Shown here piece by piece: positions 10,286-18,393 of a stretch of DNA of 64,000 bases. The DNA is from Scytonema sp. UIC 10036 (GTDB lineage: Bacteria > Cyanobacteriota > Cyanobacteriia > Cyanobacteriales > Nostocaceae): contig NZ_WJFC01000028.1 in assembly GCF_009725235.1 (NCBI RefSeq), forward strand, positions 30,477 to 94,476. The letters run 5' to 3'. Positions within the stretch are counted from its first letter, which is position 1. Each line of letters opens with the position of its first letter. The translations under genes were made by a program, and so were the position numbers. Below the pieces are notes generated by a model that saw only the letters and a program-made list of their open reading frames with translations, was not told where the DNA came from and ran no database searches.

Positions 10286-11122
10286 CTAAAGTGCTGCTAA
10301 CCACGACTGCAAATCAGCCATACTGGTAAAATCTAACAGTGCTTCACTCAAATCTTCTAGAACAGGCAAAGGTAAAGTAGAAATTGAAGAGCGCATTTCC
10401 TCAGAAAGTTCTCCAAATCGCTTTGTTAGCTGTCGAACAATCAGATTAGCAGCCTCTTGCTGTCGTCCTTCTTCCTTAATTTCCTGATAAACTCGCGTCT
10501 CCTTGATTGTTATCCCCAGCATTGATTCTATCTCCTTTCTACTTAATTGCTCAAACTTGTACACCATAATTGTCATAATCATCTCTATTATGGCGCGACT
10601 CTGTGGTGATGGTAATTCTCCACGGGTTCTGGATAACAAATACCTTGCTTGTTCTGGTGCTTGAGTTTCTTCTACCGTAGTTAGCACCATCAATGCTACC
10701 CATAAAGGTAACGAGTCAATATCTCCCAACTCATCTAAATACACCCGGTGTACTTGTCCACCATTCAGGAATGAGCGATGGGGATTAAGATCGCTTTGTT
10801 CGATACTGCGTGTTGGATAAATTATCACTGCTTGCCAGTCGCTAAACCTGTCACGGTTGCGATAAAAATATAATGAGGATTCTGCAAATAGCCGTTCATA
10901 CAGCTTTTCATCTTTTTGAAACTGTACTTCACAGAAATACACAACTCCAGCACCTGCATTTTCCGGTGGGAGAAATACACCGTCAATCTCAAATTTCGGT
11001 TCTTTGACAGCTACCGAGTCAAATTTGTACTCTCCCGCATTTTCTGGTGGCTCTGTCAATAGTTCAAAGAGTAAACTGGGGGATTGTTGAAACAGTTTGT
11101 AAAAAATCGAATCTCTCCGCAT
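10286..11122 (-). CDS. Rpn/PD-(D/E)XK-type nuclease-transposase family protein (DUF2887 + DUF4351)
   Basis: 278 residues. It opens MRRDSIFYKLFQQSPSLLFE, the hallmark of the DUF2887 family related to Rpn recombination-promoting nucleases. Candidate active-site residues lie in FEIDGVFLPP and VVYFCEVQFQKD (D...E-x-Q). The C-terminal 60 residues (LIVRQLTKRFGELSEEMRSS ... LLDFTSMADLQSWL) are the DUF4351 tail. These genes are numerous and mobile in filamentous cyanobacteria. No inverted repeats are visible around it. Monocistronic, in the nifD element. Confidence 0.85.
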   Translation of the reverse strand: MRRDSIFYKLFQQSPSLLFELLTEPPENAGEYKFDSVAVKEPKFEIDGVFLPPENAGAGVVYFCEVQFQKDEKLYERLFAESSLYFYRNRDRFSDWQAVIIYPTRSIEQSDLNPHRSFLNGGQVHRVYLDELGDIDSLPLWVALMVLTTVEETQAPEQARYLLSRTRGELPSPQSRAIIEMIMTIMVYKFEQLSRKEIESMLGITIKETRVYQEIKEEGRQQEAANLIVRQLTKRFGELSEEMRSSISTLPLPVLEDLSEALLDFTSMADLQSWLAAL

Positions 11123-11235
11123 GAGGAATTTTACTGAATTGATAAAATCTGCATTTCATTTAATCACATATTCCTTCACATCGCCTCGTCCTCGATTCCC
11201 CTAGAACTAATTCCCGAATTTTGGATTCGCGATTC

Positions 11236-11682
11236 TCAAGCGTCTAATAGCGCAGGGATAATGAGGACACTGGCTACAGCCGCAGCCAGAGTATTTATCC
11301 ACTGCCACTGCCAACTCACAACTGTTGCGATCGCGACGGCTGCAAGCACAAATGATGCATGACCCCTGTGGGAGTACAAACCGATTGGCTGTTGGTTTTG
11401 GAAAATGGTACTTGCCAGGATATTGTCTCTGAAAAGTTGACCCATTGTCGCGGTGTAGTCAATTTTCCAGTCAATAACTTGAGGGAAAATGCTGATGGCA
11501 AGGACAACGCCACCAATCACCAAACCTTGAAGTTGCGATCGCGCTAGCTCTGAGTGCAGTCTCAGTAGTAGAGTATTGCTGAGGGTGAAGATTGCAATCA
11601 GTATCCAGTAGAGTAAGCCATCGCCCATCTGTTCTTGACCTAGTAGGGAACGCAAGGGAAAGGAACAAGTCAGCGTTATCAA
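11236..11682 (-). pseudogene. Truncated membrane protein, possibly O-antigen ligase-like
   Basis: 148 codons with about four hydrophobic segments (LLYWILIAIFTLSNTLLL, LVIGGVVLAISIF, ASFVLAAVAIATVVSW, NTLAAAVASVLIIPALL). The loop with YSHRGHASFVLA resembles the periplasmic region of O-antigen ligase/polymerase-like proteins, but such proteins are 400-500 residues, so both ends seem lost. It stops abruptly after ALLDA. A further decayed piece is present near 9885-9970. Family assignment is tentative. Confidence 0.4.
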
Positions 11683-11752
11683 TGAATAGAAATGCTAATG
11701 GAAATTCAGTTCACTGTTAGATGAGGCAGAACTTTGTAGAAGAAATGAAGTT

Positions 11753-12292
11753 TTATCTGAGACGTATATCTGCAAAGTACGTCATAATTTTACCAGTCCA
11801 GAAACTATCAATTTCAGTTCTTCCTTCTTTTAAAGTAATCATTTTCTTCTTTGCTAGATAACTTTCATAAGTAAACCTAACTTGATATTTGCTGGGTTTA
11901 AAATTCCAAAAAATCCAAATACCTCCATAACTGGCATTACCTAAAAGCCTTAAGCAATTTTTGTTATACCAACTAAATTTAGCATTCATTAAAAAATCTA
12001 AACTCTTTCCAGGTATGATTAGAGGAATATCAAATTCTTCTACCTCTCTAGTGGCATTTTTATTTAAATCCATTTGCATAGTATGTCCTTGTGGATCTAA
12101 CATTTCTGGTAAAACGTGGGGCAAATCAAAGCGGTATGGTGTTGATGTTTGATTAGTAATCCGAACCCCAAACTGAATAGGAGTTTCTTCCCCGTATTTA
12201 GGAAGATACACCGTTTGCTCGGGGACTAAAGTTTCAAAGCGGATACCATCTACTTCAATGGCATTGCTACTGTTTGATTCACTTGATGTCAT
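11753..12292 (-). CDS. Hypothetical cyanobacterial protein
   Basis: 179 residues from the ATG at 12292, which has AAAGGAT upstream; the longer frame to 12451 overlaps the TetR gene and is less likely. It contains EVDGIRFETLVPEQTVYLP and GVRITNQTSTPYRFDLPHV, suggesting a beta-sandwich (Ig-like) protein, with a later IIPGKSLDFLMNAKFSW. No signal peptide. I recognise no named family. It lies downstream of the TetR gene on the same strand. Confidence 0.6.
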   Translation of the reverse strand: MTSSESNSSNAIEVDGIRFETLVPEQTVYLPKYGEETPIQFGVRITNQTSTPYRFDLPHVLPEMLDPQGHTMQMDLNKNATREVEEFDIPLIIPGKSLDFLMNAKFSWYNKNCLRLLGNASYGGIWIFWNFKPSKYQVRFTYESYLAKKKMITLKEGRTEIDSFWTGKIMTYFADIRLR

Positions 12293-12413
12293 ATTGGCTA
12301 TCCTTTCTACGTCTAAATTTTCACGTACTGTCCATCTTCTAGAAACGTGGCTTAATGCCATTTCACAAATGCTCTTGGCTGTAATCGTATTTAATTTTTT
12401 ATATTTTGAGTAG

Positions 12414-13007
12414 TCAACCATCATCTCGTCGAACGTGTTCGATCGCAACAATCAGTGCATCCAATATGACATCATAGCTTCGATCGGTAGAGCGTTCCAA
12501 AGTCATTAGCCCTGCTTGCTCAACGGCAATAAATCCGTAAATTGCAGCATTCAACATTCGCATCACATCAATTAACTGAGTATCGGTTAAATCATAAGCA
12601 TTCAAAGCTTGGCGAAGGAAGTTTAGGAGTTGCTGAATAATTGCACCTGCTTGTGGATCGCTAGGCTGAAGTTGAACTTGCATCATGACTTGATAACGAG
12701 CAGGATAGGTTTTGGCAAAGTTGCGGGCAAAATGTCCCAACTGTTTCAGCAAATCTGGAGTGATTGAGCGTTCAGCAATCATCTGCTGACACTGAGTTAA
12801 GTACTGTCGCCAGAGTTCTATGACTGTTGCTCGCTGCAAATCTGCATTATTCTCCAAATGCTTGTAAATAGCAGGTGGTTTAATGCCTAAAAATCGAGCG
12901 ACTCGACTAACTCCAAGCGCCGATGCTCCATCGCGATCTATGCAACAGATAGCTGCTGCAATCACATCTTGCCGTGACAATGATTTTTCCTTGACTGGAC
13001 GACCCAT
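12414..13007 (-). CDS. TetR/AcrR-family transcriptional regulator
   Basis: 197 residues. An N-terminal helix-turn-helix (residues 10-55) is visible: RQDVIAAAICCIDRDGASAL, VSRVARFLGIKPPAIYKHLE. The C-terminal ligand-binding domain is helical (LLNFLRQALNAYDLTDTQL, MLNAAIYGFIAVEQAGLM). It is divergent from the amidase gene with a 92-bp gap containing TTAGTTAAAGTATTTAACTAA (13018-13038), a near-palindrome suited to a TetR operator, so it probably represses itself and the amidase gene. Confidence 0.88.
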   Translation of the reverse strand: MGRPVKEKSLSRQDVIAAAICCIDRDGASALGVSRVARFLGIKPPAIYKHLENNADLQRATVIELWRQYLTQCQQMIAERSITPDLLKQLGHFARNFAKTYPARYQVMMQVQLQPSDPQAGAIIQQLLNFLRQALNAYDLTDTQLIDVMRMLNAAIYGFIAVEQAGLMTLERSTDRSYDVILDALIVAIEHVRRDDG

Positions 13008-13017
13008 AGTTGCTAAA

Positions 13018-13038
13018 TTAGTTAAAGTATTTAACTAA
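13018..13038. promoter_or_regulatory. Candidate TetR operator
   Basis: A near-palindrome of the form TTAGTTAAA-GTA-TTTAACTAA lies between the divergent TetR and amidase genes, next to the TetR start codon. Arms are 9 bp (TTAGTTAAA/TTTAACTAA). TetR regulators usually bind such sites in their own divergent promoter; binding here is inferred. Confidence 0.6.
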
Positions 13039-13099
13039 AAGTGAATATAATTAACTTATATCTTGCCTTGGCGTTTGACGAATGAGGAGAAATTGACTT

Positions 13100-14581
13100 A
13101 TGAGCGACTTAGTTTTCCTATCTGCCCATCAACTAGCTCAGATGATTCGCGATCGCATTGTTTCTGCTGTTGAAGTAACCGACGCTTATCTAGCTCAAAT
13201 CGCTAAACATAACACAAAGCTCAATGCGATTTGCACGTTGGATGAAGATAACGCCCGTACTAGAGCCAAGCTTGCGGATGAAGCCTTAGCTAGAGGAGAA
13301 AATAGGGGTGCTTTGCATGGTGTTCCCATCACGATTAAAGATATTTTTGAAACCGCCGGACTCCGCACCACCGCAGGTTACATTCCCCTGAAAGACTACA
13401 TTCCTCAACAGGATGCAACTGTTGTGGCTCGGCTTCGGGCATCCGGAGCCATCATCCTTGGAAAAACAAATATGGCGGAGCTAGCTGGTAATTTTCAGAG
13501 TACGAATTCTCTCTTCCCACGGGTGAATAATCCCTGGAATGTTAATTACACAGCAGGCGGTAGTTCTGGAGGGAGTGCTGCTGCTGTTGCTGCTGGACTT
13601 TCACCGTTAGACATCGGCAACGATATTGCTGGTTCCGTGCGCCAACCCGCTCATTTCTGTGGCGTCTATGGTTTAAAGCCCACAGATCGCCGTATCTCTA
13701 CAGCCGGATCGATTCCAGAAGTACCGGGAATGCCCTATTGTCTCCGGCAAATGATAACTGTAGGCTGTTTTGCCCGCTCGCTCAAAGACATTCAACTCTG
13801 TTTTTCATTAATTGCAGGAGCCGATGTTCGCCGTCCTGATGTTCCGCCTATTTCGCTGGATACTCCTTCTGGTAAGGCTTTAAAAGACCTTAAAATTGCT
13901 TGGATTGACGAATGGGTAGAAGTCCCTGTGAATTCTGAAATTCGATCTGCAATCCAAGCGACTGCACACAAACTTTCTCTAGAGGGTGCTCGTGTTGAAC
14001 GCTGGCTTCCTAAAGATTTCGATCTCTCGATAGTATGGAATCTCTACGGACGAATAGCAGCCTACATCAACAACTACGCCCAACCCAAAGATCGCTATAA
14101 TATTCAACGCAGCTTGGAGTTACTTTTTCGCACAGCCACTCAAGGTGACAAGAAACTCCGAGAGTTAGGGAATTTAAGCCGGGTTTTACCCGAACTTCTC
14201 AATCCCACCTTAAGAGGATATTTTGAGACTCTTACCGAGCGCGATCGCTTCATTGCCCAAATGGACTCTGCTCTGGAACCATGGGATGCGTGGCTCACTC
14301 CTGTAGCGGCAACTCCAGCTTTTACCCATCGTCCAGCTTGGAGCGCTATTGACATTGAGGGCAAGCTCTATCCTCATGGAATCGCCAATGGAGCCTACAC
14401 CATACCATTTAATCTCAGCGGTCATCCTGCTGTAGTGATTCCCATCGGGCAGACTCAAAATGGTTTACCAATTGGACTGCAAATTGTTGGGAAGCGATGG
14501 CGAGAGATGGAATTGTTGGCGATCGCTGAGGAACTTAACAAAGTGGTTGGTAATTTCCAACATCCATTGCCTTCTTGTTAA
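13100..14581 (+). CDS. Amidase-signature family amidase
   Basis: 493 residues of the amidase-signature family (GatA, 6-aminohexanoate cyclic-dimer hydrolase and relatives). The Ser-cisSer-Lys triad is readable: Lys80 in GVPITIKD, Ser155 in TAGGSSGGS and nucleophile Ser179 in DIAGSVRQPA; the 24-residue spacing between the serines is the family norm. ATG at 13100 has GAGGAGAAA upstream. No GatB/GatC genes lie nearby, so a stand-alone amidase acting on small amides is more likely than tRNA amidation. Controlled perhaps by the divergent TetR gene. A 3'-fragment duplicate lies at 15048-15160. Confidence 0.92.
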   Translation: MSDLVFLSAHQLAQMIRDRIVSAVEVTDAYLAQIAKHNTKLNAICTLDEDNARTRAKLADEALARGENRGALHGVPITIKDIFETAGLRTTAGYIPLKDYIPQQDATVVARLRASGAIILGKTNMAELAGNFQSTNSLFPRVNNPWNVNYTAGGSSGGSAAAVAAGLSPLDIGNDIAGSVRQPAHFCGVYGLKPTDRRISTAGSIPEVPGMPYCLRQMITVGCFARSLKDIQLCFSLIAGADVRRPDVPPISLDTPSGKALKDLKIAWIDEWVEVPVNSEIRSAIQATAHKLSLEGARVERWLPKDFDLSIVWNLYGRIAAYINNYAQPKDRYNIQRSLELLFRTATQGDKKLRELGNLSRVLPELLNPTLRGYFETLTERDRFIAQMDSALEPWDAWLTPVAATPAFTHRPAWSAIDIEGKLYPHGIANGAYTIPFNLSGHPAVVIPIGQTQNGLPIGLQIVGKRWREMELLAIAEELNKVVGNFQHPLPSC

Positions 14582-14680
14582 ATCCAGTATCGATGACAAA
14601 ATCCAGGGAAAAATCTGCCTGTTCGGGTAGGGGAAAGGTTACGGGAATCATTGCTTTGCGTTCTCTCGTTCTGCCGTAAA

Positions 14681-14962
14681 TCATTCGACTGTACGCACCA
14701 TAGGAGCATTACCGAAGGTGACAGCGACATCATAACCGATTCGCATGGTAAATAATCTGGCATTAGGGTTTTTCTGTTTCAACTTTAATCCTGACTCCAC
14801 ACCAATTTTATCGCTCGCATATTCGCCAGTTTCAGCATCGATGACAATCATCTTGCCGATATTATCTCCATGTTCGACAGAGGAACGGATGCCATTTTCG
14901 TAAAAATCTCTGGCTCTGCGGGCAACTTCCTCGACAGTCCAAAAAAGTGCTTCCGTATTCAT
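14681..14962 (-). CDS. Small conserved hypothetical protein
   Basis: 93 residues: MNTEALFWTVEEVARRARDF, GDNIGKMIVIDAETGEYA, PNARLFTMRIGYDVAVTFG. This pattern recurs in cyanobacterial genomes beside small PIN- or HEPN-type genes and is often treated as an antitoxin-like protein, but no toxin partner is present here. The beta-rich centre and helical N-terminus are all that can be seen. Function unknown. Confidence 0.6.
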   Translation of the reverse strand: MNTEALFWTVEEVARRARDFYENGIRSSVEHGDNIGKMIVIDAETGEYASDKIGVESGLKLKQKNPNARLFTMRIGYDVAVTFGNAPMVRTVE

Positions 14963-15047
14963 AACACCTCACTTTGCCCTAACTATGAAAAGTAGATAAA
15001 ATTTGCAGCAATCGCAAGCTACATATTCAGTTAAATTCCAGCTTAAC

Positions 15048-15160
15048 AGAATATTTTGAGACTCTCACCAAGTGCGATCGCTTCACTGTTCAAATTGACT
15101 CTGCTTTGGAACCATGGGATGTATGGCTCACTCCTGTAGCAGCAACGCCAGTTTTTAAAT
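15048..15160 (+). pseudogene. Amidase gene fragment (partial duplicate of 14216-14330)
   Basis: About 110 bp matches the amidase gene 13100-14581 (from the codons for YFETLTERDRF to LTPVAATPAF), including CTGGAACCATGGGATG-like and GCTCACTCCTGTAGC stretches, at roughly 85-90 percent by eye. It lies 470 bp downstream of the intact gene and has no start or stop of its own. Confidence 0.8.
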
Positions 15161-15199
15161 TACCTCGTGGAGCGATCGCTTCATCACGAACATAAAGAT

Positions 15200-15550
15200 T
15201 TAGCGTTGATTTTGACGATATTCTTCTAATTTATCAATAACATCCAGAATTTCAACAAAACGGGAGCCAAAGTCAGTCAATTCATACTCTACACGTGGTG
15301 GAATCTCAGGATAAGCAACTTTCTCAACAATACCAAAATTAACGAGATCCGATAACCGTTCATTTAAAACCTTAGTTGTTAATCCCTCAGTTGCACGAGT
15401 CATTGCTCCTGGGCGGTTAACTCCTATGCGAATTAAACGTAAAACTTCTAACATCCATTTGCATCCAAGTGTGTGCTCCACAATATGGGAAACATTTGGC
15501 TGTGAAGTAGAGAAATTTTTTTTCAAGCTTCGAGGCTGTGATGTCTGCAT
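15200..15550 (-). CDS. HxlR-family winged-helix regulator
   Basis: 116 residues. HxlR-type winged helix: CKWMLEVLRLIRIGVNRPGA, LTTKVLNERLSDLVNFGIVE and RVEYELTDFGSRFVEIL. HxlR proteins often sit divergently next to oxidoreductase genes and sense electrophiles or redox state, sometimes through an N-terminal cysteine; here Cys30 in GCKWM is at that position. It is divergent from the broken dehydrogenase 15677-16478 with a 126-bp gap, which must hold its operator. Confidence 0.88.
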   Translation of the reverse strand: MQTSQPRSLKKNFSTSQPNVSHIVEHTLGCKWMLEVLRLIRIGVNRPGAMTRATEGLTTKVLNERLSDLVNFGIVEKVAYPEIPPRVEYELTDFGSRFVEILDVIDKLEEYRQNQR

Positions 15551-15676
15551 TTGCTACTAAACGGTAACTACCTTACCAAACGGTGCTGACTTGCGAGGTC
15601 AGAGAGAACCGATCTACACTAAGTGGTATCGAAATACCCTCTCCGTTAATTTTAGAACAAGGAGGCAAAAGCATTG

Positions 15677-16478
15677 ATGAAATCCATGCAAGCATTTGTA
15701 TTAACTGCATTTGGTGATGCTGAGAATTTTGAGAATTGGGGAATCAGTGACAGAGTTCAAGGTGGGAGACGAGGTTTATTACTCGCCGCAAGTTTTTGGG
15801 AAATTTGGTAGCTATGCTCAATATCATGTTGCTGATGCAGCTATTGTTGCTTTTAAGCCTATTAATCTATCACATATTGAAGCCGCTTGTTTTCCTCTTG
15901 CAGGAGGAACAGCTTGGGATTGTCTAGTAACTAGAGGGAATTTACAAGTCGGTGAAACAGTTCTCATTCACGCTGGTGCTGGTGGAGTTGGTTCAATCGC
16001 GGTTCAATTAGCGAAAGCAATGGGGGCATATGTTATTACAACCTGTAGTTCTAAAAATCGAGATTTTGTTAGAGAACTTGGTGCAGATCGAGCCATCGAT
16101 TACAAAAATGAAGACTATGTGAAAGTTGTTCTTCAAGAAACAGATGGACTGGGTGTAGATTTAGTTTTAGATGCGATCGGAGGTGAGACTATTCAGAATA
16201 GCCTAGAAATTATTCGCCCATTTGGTCGGCTTGTGAGTATTGTAGATATTGCGACTCCGCAATCACTGATTAAAGCATGGGGCAAGAACTTGACTATCCA
16301 TTTTGTTCTTGCGCCCCAGTATCGAGCCAAGTTAGATGCTTTGACAAAACTCATCGATCGCACTCAGCTTCGTCCAGCGATCGATTCAATACTACCTTGG
16401 GATCGGGTAGTTCAAGCGCACCAGCGTTTAGAAAGAGGAGGAACACGAGGGAAAATTGTGTTGGAATTTACATCATAA
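15677..16478 (+). pseudogene. Zinc-type alcohol dehydrogenase/quinone oxidoreductase, internally deleted
   Basis: After AAGGAGGCAAAAG the ATG at 15677 encodes MKSMQAFVLTAFGDAENFE, a normal MDR N-terminus, but then the frame shifts into VTEFKVGDEVYYSPQVFGKF at about 15747: some 60 residues of the GroES-like domain are missing and the frame changes. From there to TAA at 16478 the NAD(P) domain is intact (ETVLIHAGAGGVGSIAVQLA, GGTRGKIVLEF). An internal ATG at 15711 could give a 255-residue protein lacking the substrate domain. Compare the intact 313-residue relative at 61602-62543. Confidence 0.8.
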
Positions 16479-16863
16479 ATTAGCTTAACCCATCTTTATC
16501 CTAAATGAGAGTTTGTTGAGAAATCCATAATTTATTGTTCATTTACCTTTCATCTTTCTACACTCAATTTCTCAGAGTTCAATCATCTTTCAGCACAATC
16601 TACAGAGCATAATCAACATAATGTTCAAGCCAGAAGCTCCAATCTCCTAATCCTGGAGGTTAACTATCAATCGGCTGTAATTTGGTATTGCAAAGTCAAT
16701 GTCAGGTTTATACTGCCGGTTAATTACGTAGCGATCGCTTTAACTCTAATTTTCTGGGAGAATCAGCAGTAGTAACCCAAGTTGCTAGTTACAAATTCAG
16801 GTAGTTTCCTGTGTCAATTAAGCAATAAAATTCCCTCTAGAGAGAAAAGTGAGGAGGGGAAAT
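16479..16863. other. Spacer without recognised gene
   Basis: AT-rich, several pyrimidine-rich tracts and one GCGATCGC at about 16732. No ORF with family resemblance, no clear hairpin with a T-run. Confidence 0.4.
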
Positions 16864-17073
16864 ATGCTTAATGAAATAATTACCATCTATGCTATCATCG
16901 ACGACTTGTTAAAAGCGATTGGACATGATAAAAATTGCCGACGTAAAATGAGTGACGCGGAAATTATTACAACGGCGATAATTGCTGCAATATTCTTCGG
17001 TGGTAATCATAGCATGGCTTGCAGCTATATGAAAGACCATAAATCGTCATCCCCTGCAACTGCTAGCATCTAG
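16864..17073 (+). pseudogene. IS982-family transposase, 5' remnant
   Basis: MLNEIITIYAIIDDLLKAIG, CRRKMSDAEIITTAIIAAIF and FGGNHSMACSYMKDH match the N-terminus of IS982-family transposases (full length about 260-290 residues). Similarity stops after 64 codons and a stop follows at 17073. The DDE catalytic region is absent, as are clear terminal repeats. The following 17080-17265 holds an open stretch ending at a TAG (LLTVDGTLPSGCLITTVRRD) that I cannot assign and that may be more debris. Confidence 0.8.
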
Positions 17074-17355
17074 CAGTATTACCGTATTGCAATTTACAAG
17101 TTCACAAATCCGAAATTACTCACTGTTGATGGAACATTGCCTTCTGGTTGTCTGATTACTACTGTGCGACGCGACATCTTGGGTGGGATGGAGGATATTG
17201 ATATTGTTAATCATCATCGCGATCGCGTTTGGACGCAATTGTTTATCCCAGTTATGTGCGCGTAGTGATTTGAAATTCCGAAGGTTGGCATTTTCTCAAA
17301 GATAAACCTTAGCATTCATAACTCTTAATCTAAATTTTAAGTATTTAAAAATTTA

Positions 17356-17616
17356 TTATCGTTCTCCTAAAGTTTCTTGAATATGGTTTTCTAACCATTT
17401 TTCATATTCTTCAAGTTCAGCTACCTCCTTCATTAATTGTTGTCGGCGTTCTTTAATTTCTGCTAGATGCTTAAGCAAATTGCTACCATCTAGTACAGAT
17501 TGTACTAGTGAAATAAATTCTTGTTGGGAAATTTCTCGACCAGCAAAAGCTGTGGCTTCTAATTCATCTAATTTTGCCCAACGTTGGAGTTGTTCGGGAG
17601 TAGGATAATGAGTCAT
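17356..17616 (-). CDS. Small coiled-coil protein, possible partner of GNAT-like gene
   Basis: 86 residues, start MTHYPTPEQLQRWAKLDELE; the second half is a charged helix likely to form a coiled coil (HLAEIKERRQQLMKEVAELE). It begins 12 bp after the stop of the gene 17629-18060, so the two form an operon. The pairing of a GNAT-like protein with a small helical partner recalls toxin-antitoxin modules, though order and sequence do not match a family I can name. Confidence 0.55.
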   Translation of the reverse strand: MTHYPTPEQLQRWAKLDELEATAFAGREISQQEFISLVQSVLDGSNLLKHLAEIKERRQQLMKEVAELEEYEKWLENHIQETLGER

Positions 17617-17628
17617 TAGGATTTCTGG

Positions 17629-18060
17629 TTAATCAAGTGGTTGTAGTTGACGGCGCTGCTTTATTTCTGACAAAACTGTATTGGCTGTATACTCGGTTAC
17701 TATTAACTCTCTGGAATAATCGGTTTCTCTAAAGCCAACATTCTGATAAAACTCCTTAGCTCTTTCAATTGTAAGTACTTTTACAATACCACCAAACCCT
17801 CTTGCTTGACTTTCTCCTATAATACCTTCGATTAGCGAGGTGGCAGCGCCTTTGCGCTTGTAGATAATATCTTGACCTGTTTGCTCAATTACATTCCAGG
17901 GCGCGTTAGTTAGGCTTTCAATTATAATACCTTGTTTTAATTCTGTTTCAATTTCTATTTGTTCAATCGATACAATCGCTGCAGCTTGTAATATACCTAA
18001 ATTATCAGTAATTCCTCGATAACTACTACTATTGACTCCAGAAAAAGCTAGTGCTTCCAC
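17629..18060 (-). CDS. GNAT-like acetyltransferase (degenerate or divergent)
   Basis: 143 residues from a GTG start. KRKGAATSLIEGIIGESQAR is the acetyl-CoA-binding motif A region, followed by GGIVKVLTIERAKEFYQNVGF, the alpha4-beta7 end of the GNAT fold. The N-terminal part (ALAFSGVNSSSYRGITDNLG) is unusual and the usual R/Q-x-x-G-x-G/A is reduced to KRKGAA, so coenzyme binding may be altered. Start is uncertain because the frame is open upstream. First gene of a pair with 17356-17616. Confidence 0.6.
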   Translation of the reverse strand: MEALAFSGVNSSSYRGITDNLGILQAAAIVSIEQIEIETELKQGIIIESLTNAPWNVIEQTGQDIIYKRKGAATSLIEGIIGESQARGFGGIVKVLTIERAKEFYQNVGFRETDYSRELIVTEYTANTVLSEIKQRRQLQPLD

Positions 18061-18393
18061 TTTTGCAACACAATCTCCAAATCTTATTCAAAATATTCTC
18101 TGTATGTCCCCATCATAAAAAGTATTAATGTATTCTCTACATTTATTGTTCCATCTAATTAATTGGATGCGAAAGTCTGTTGATGTGCAATAATTATAGT
18201 TGAAATTATTCATATTTAGTCTAAAAAAGTAGTAATTCAAAAGTTTTGTTTTTTACAGTTTTTCTTTAATAGAAATTTAATTAACTCCTATAAAGTGGAT
18301 TAAATAAGCATTTTATCTAATGTGTTGTTCAAAAAATATTATCATTGAATTACTGAAAAACTTGAATTTAGGCTAAAGTTAGGCTAAACTTTA
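18061..18393. other. AT-rich end of the nifD element with TTAGGCTAAA repeats
   Basis: No gene. At 18365-18388 AATTTAGGCTAAA is followed at once by GTTAGGCTAAAC, two direct copies of TTAGGCTAAA, 59-82 bp inside the core site at 18447. A third copy lies near the other end at 3041-3050. Confidence 0.5.
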
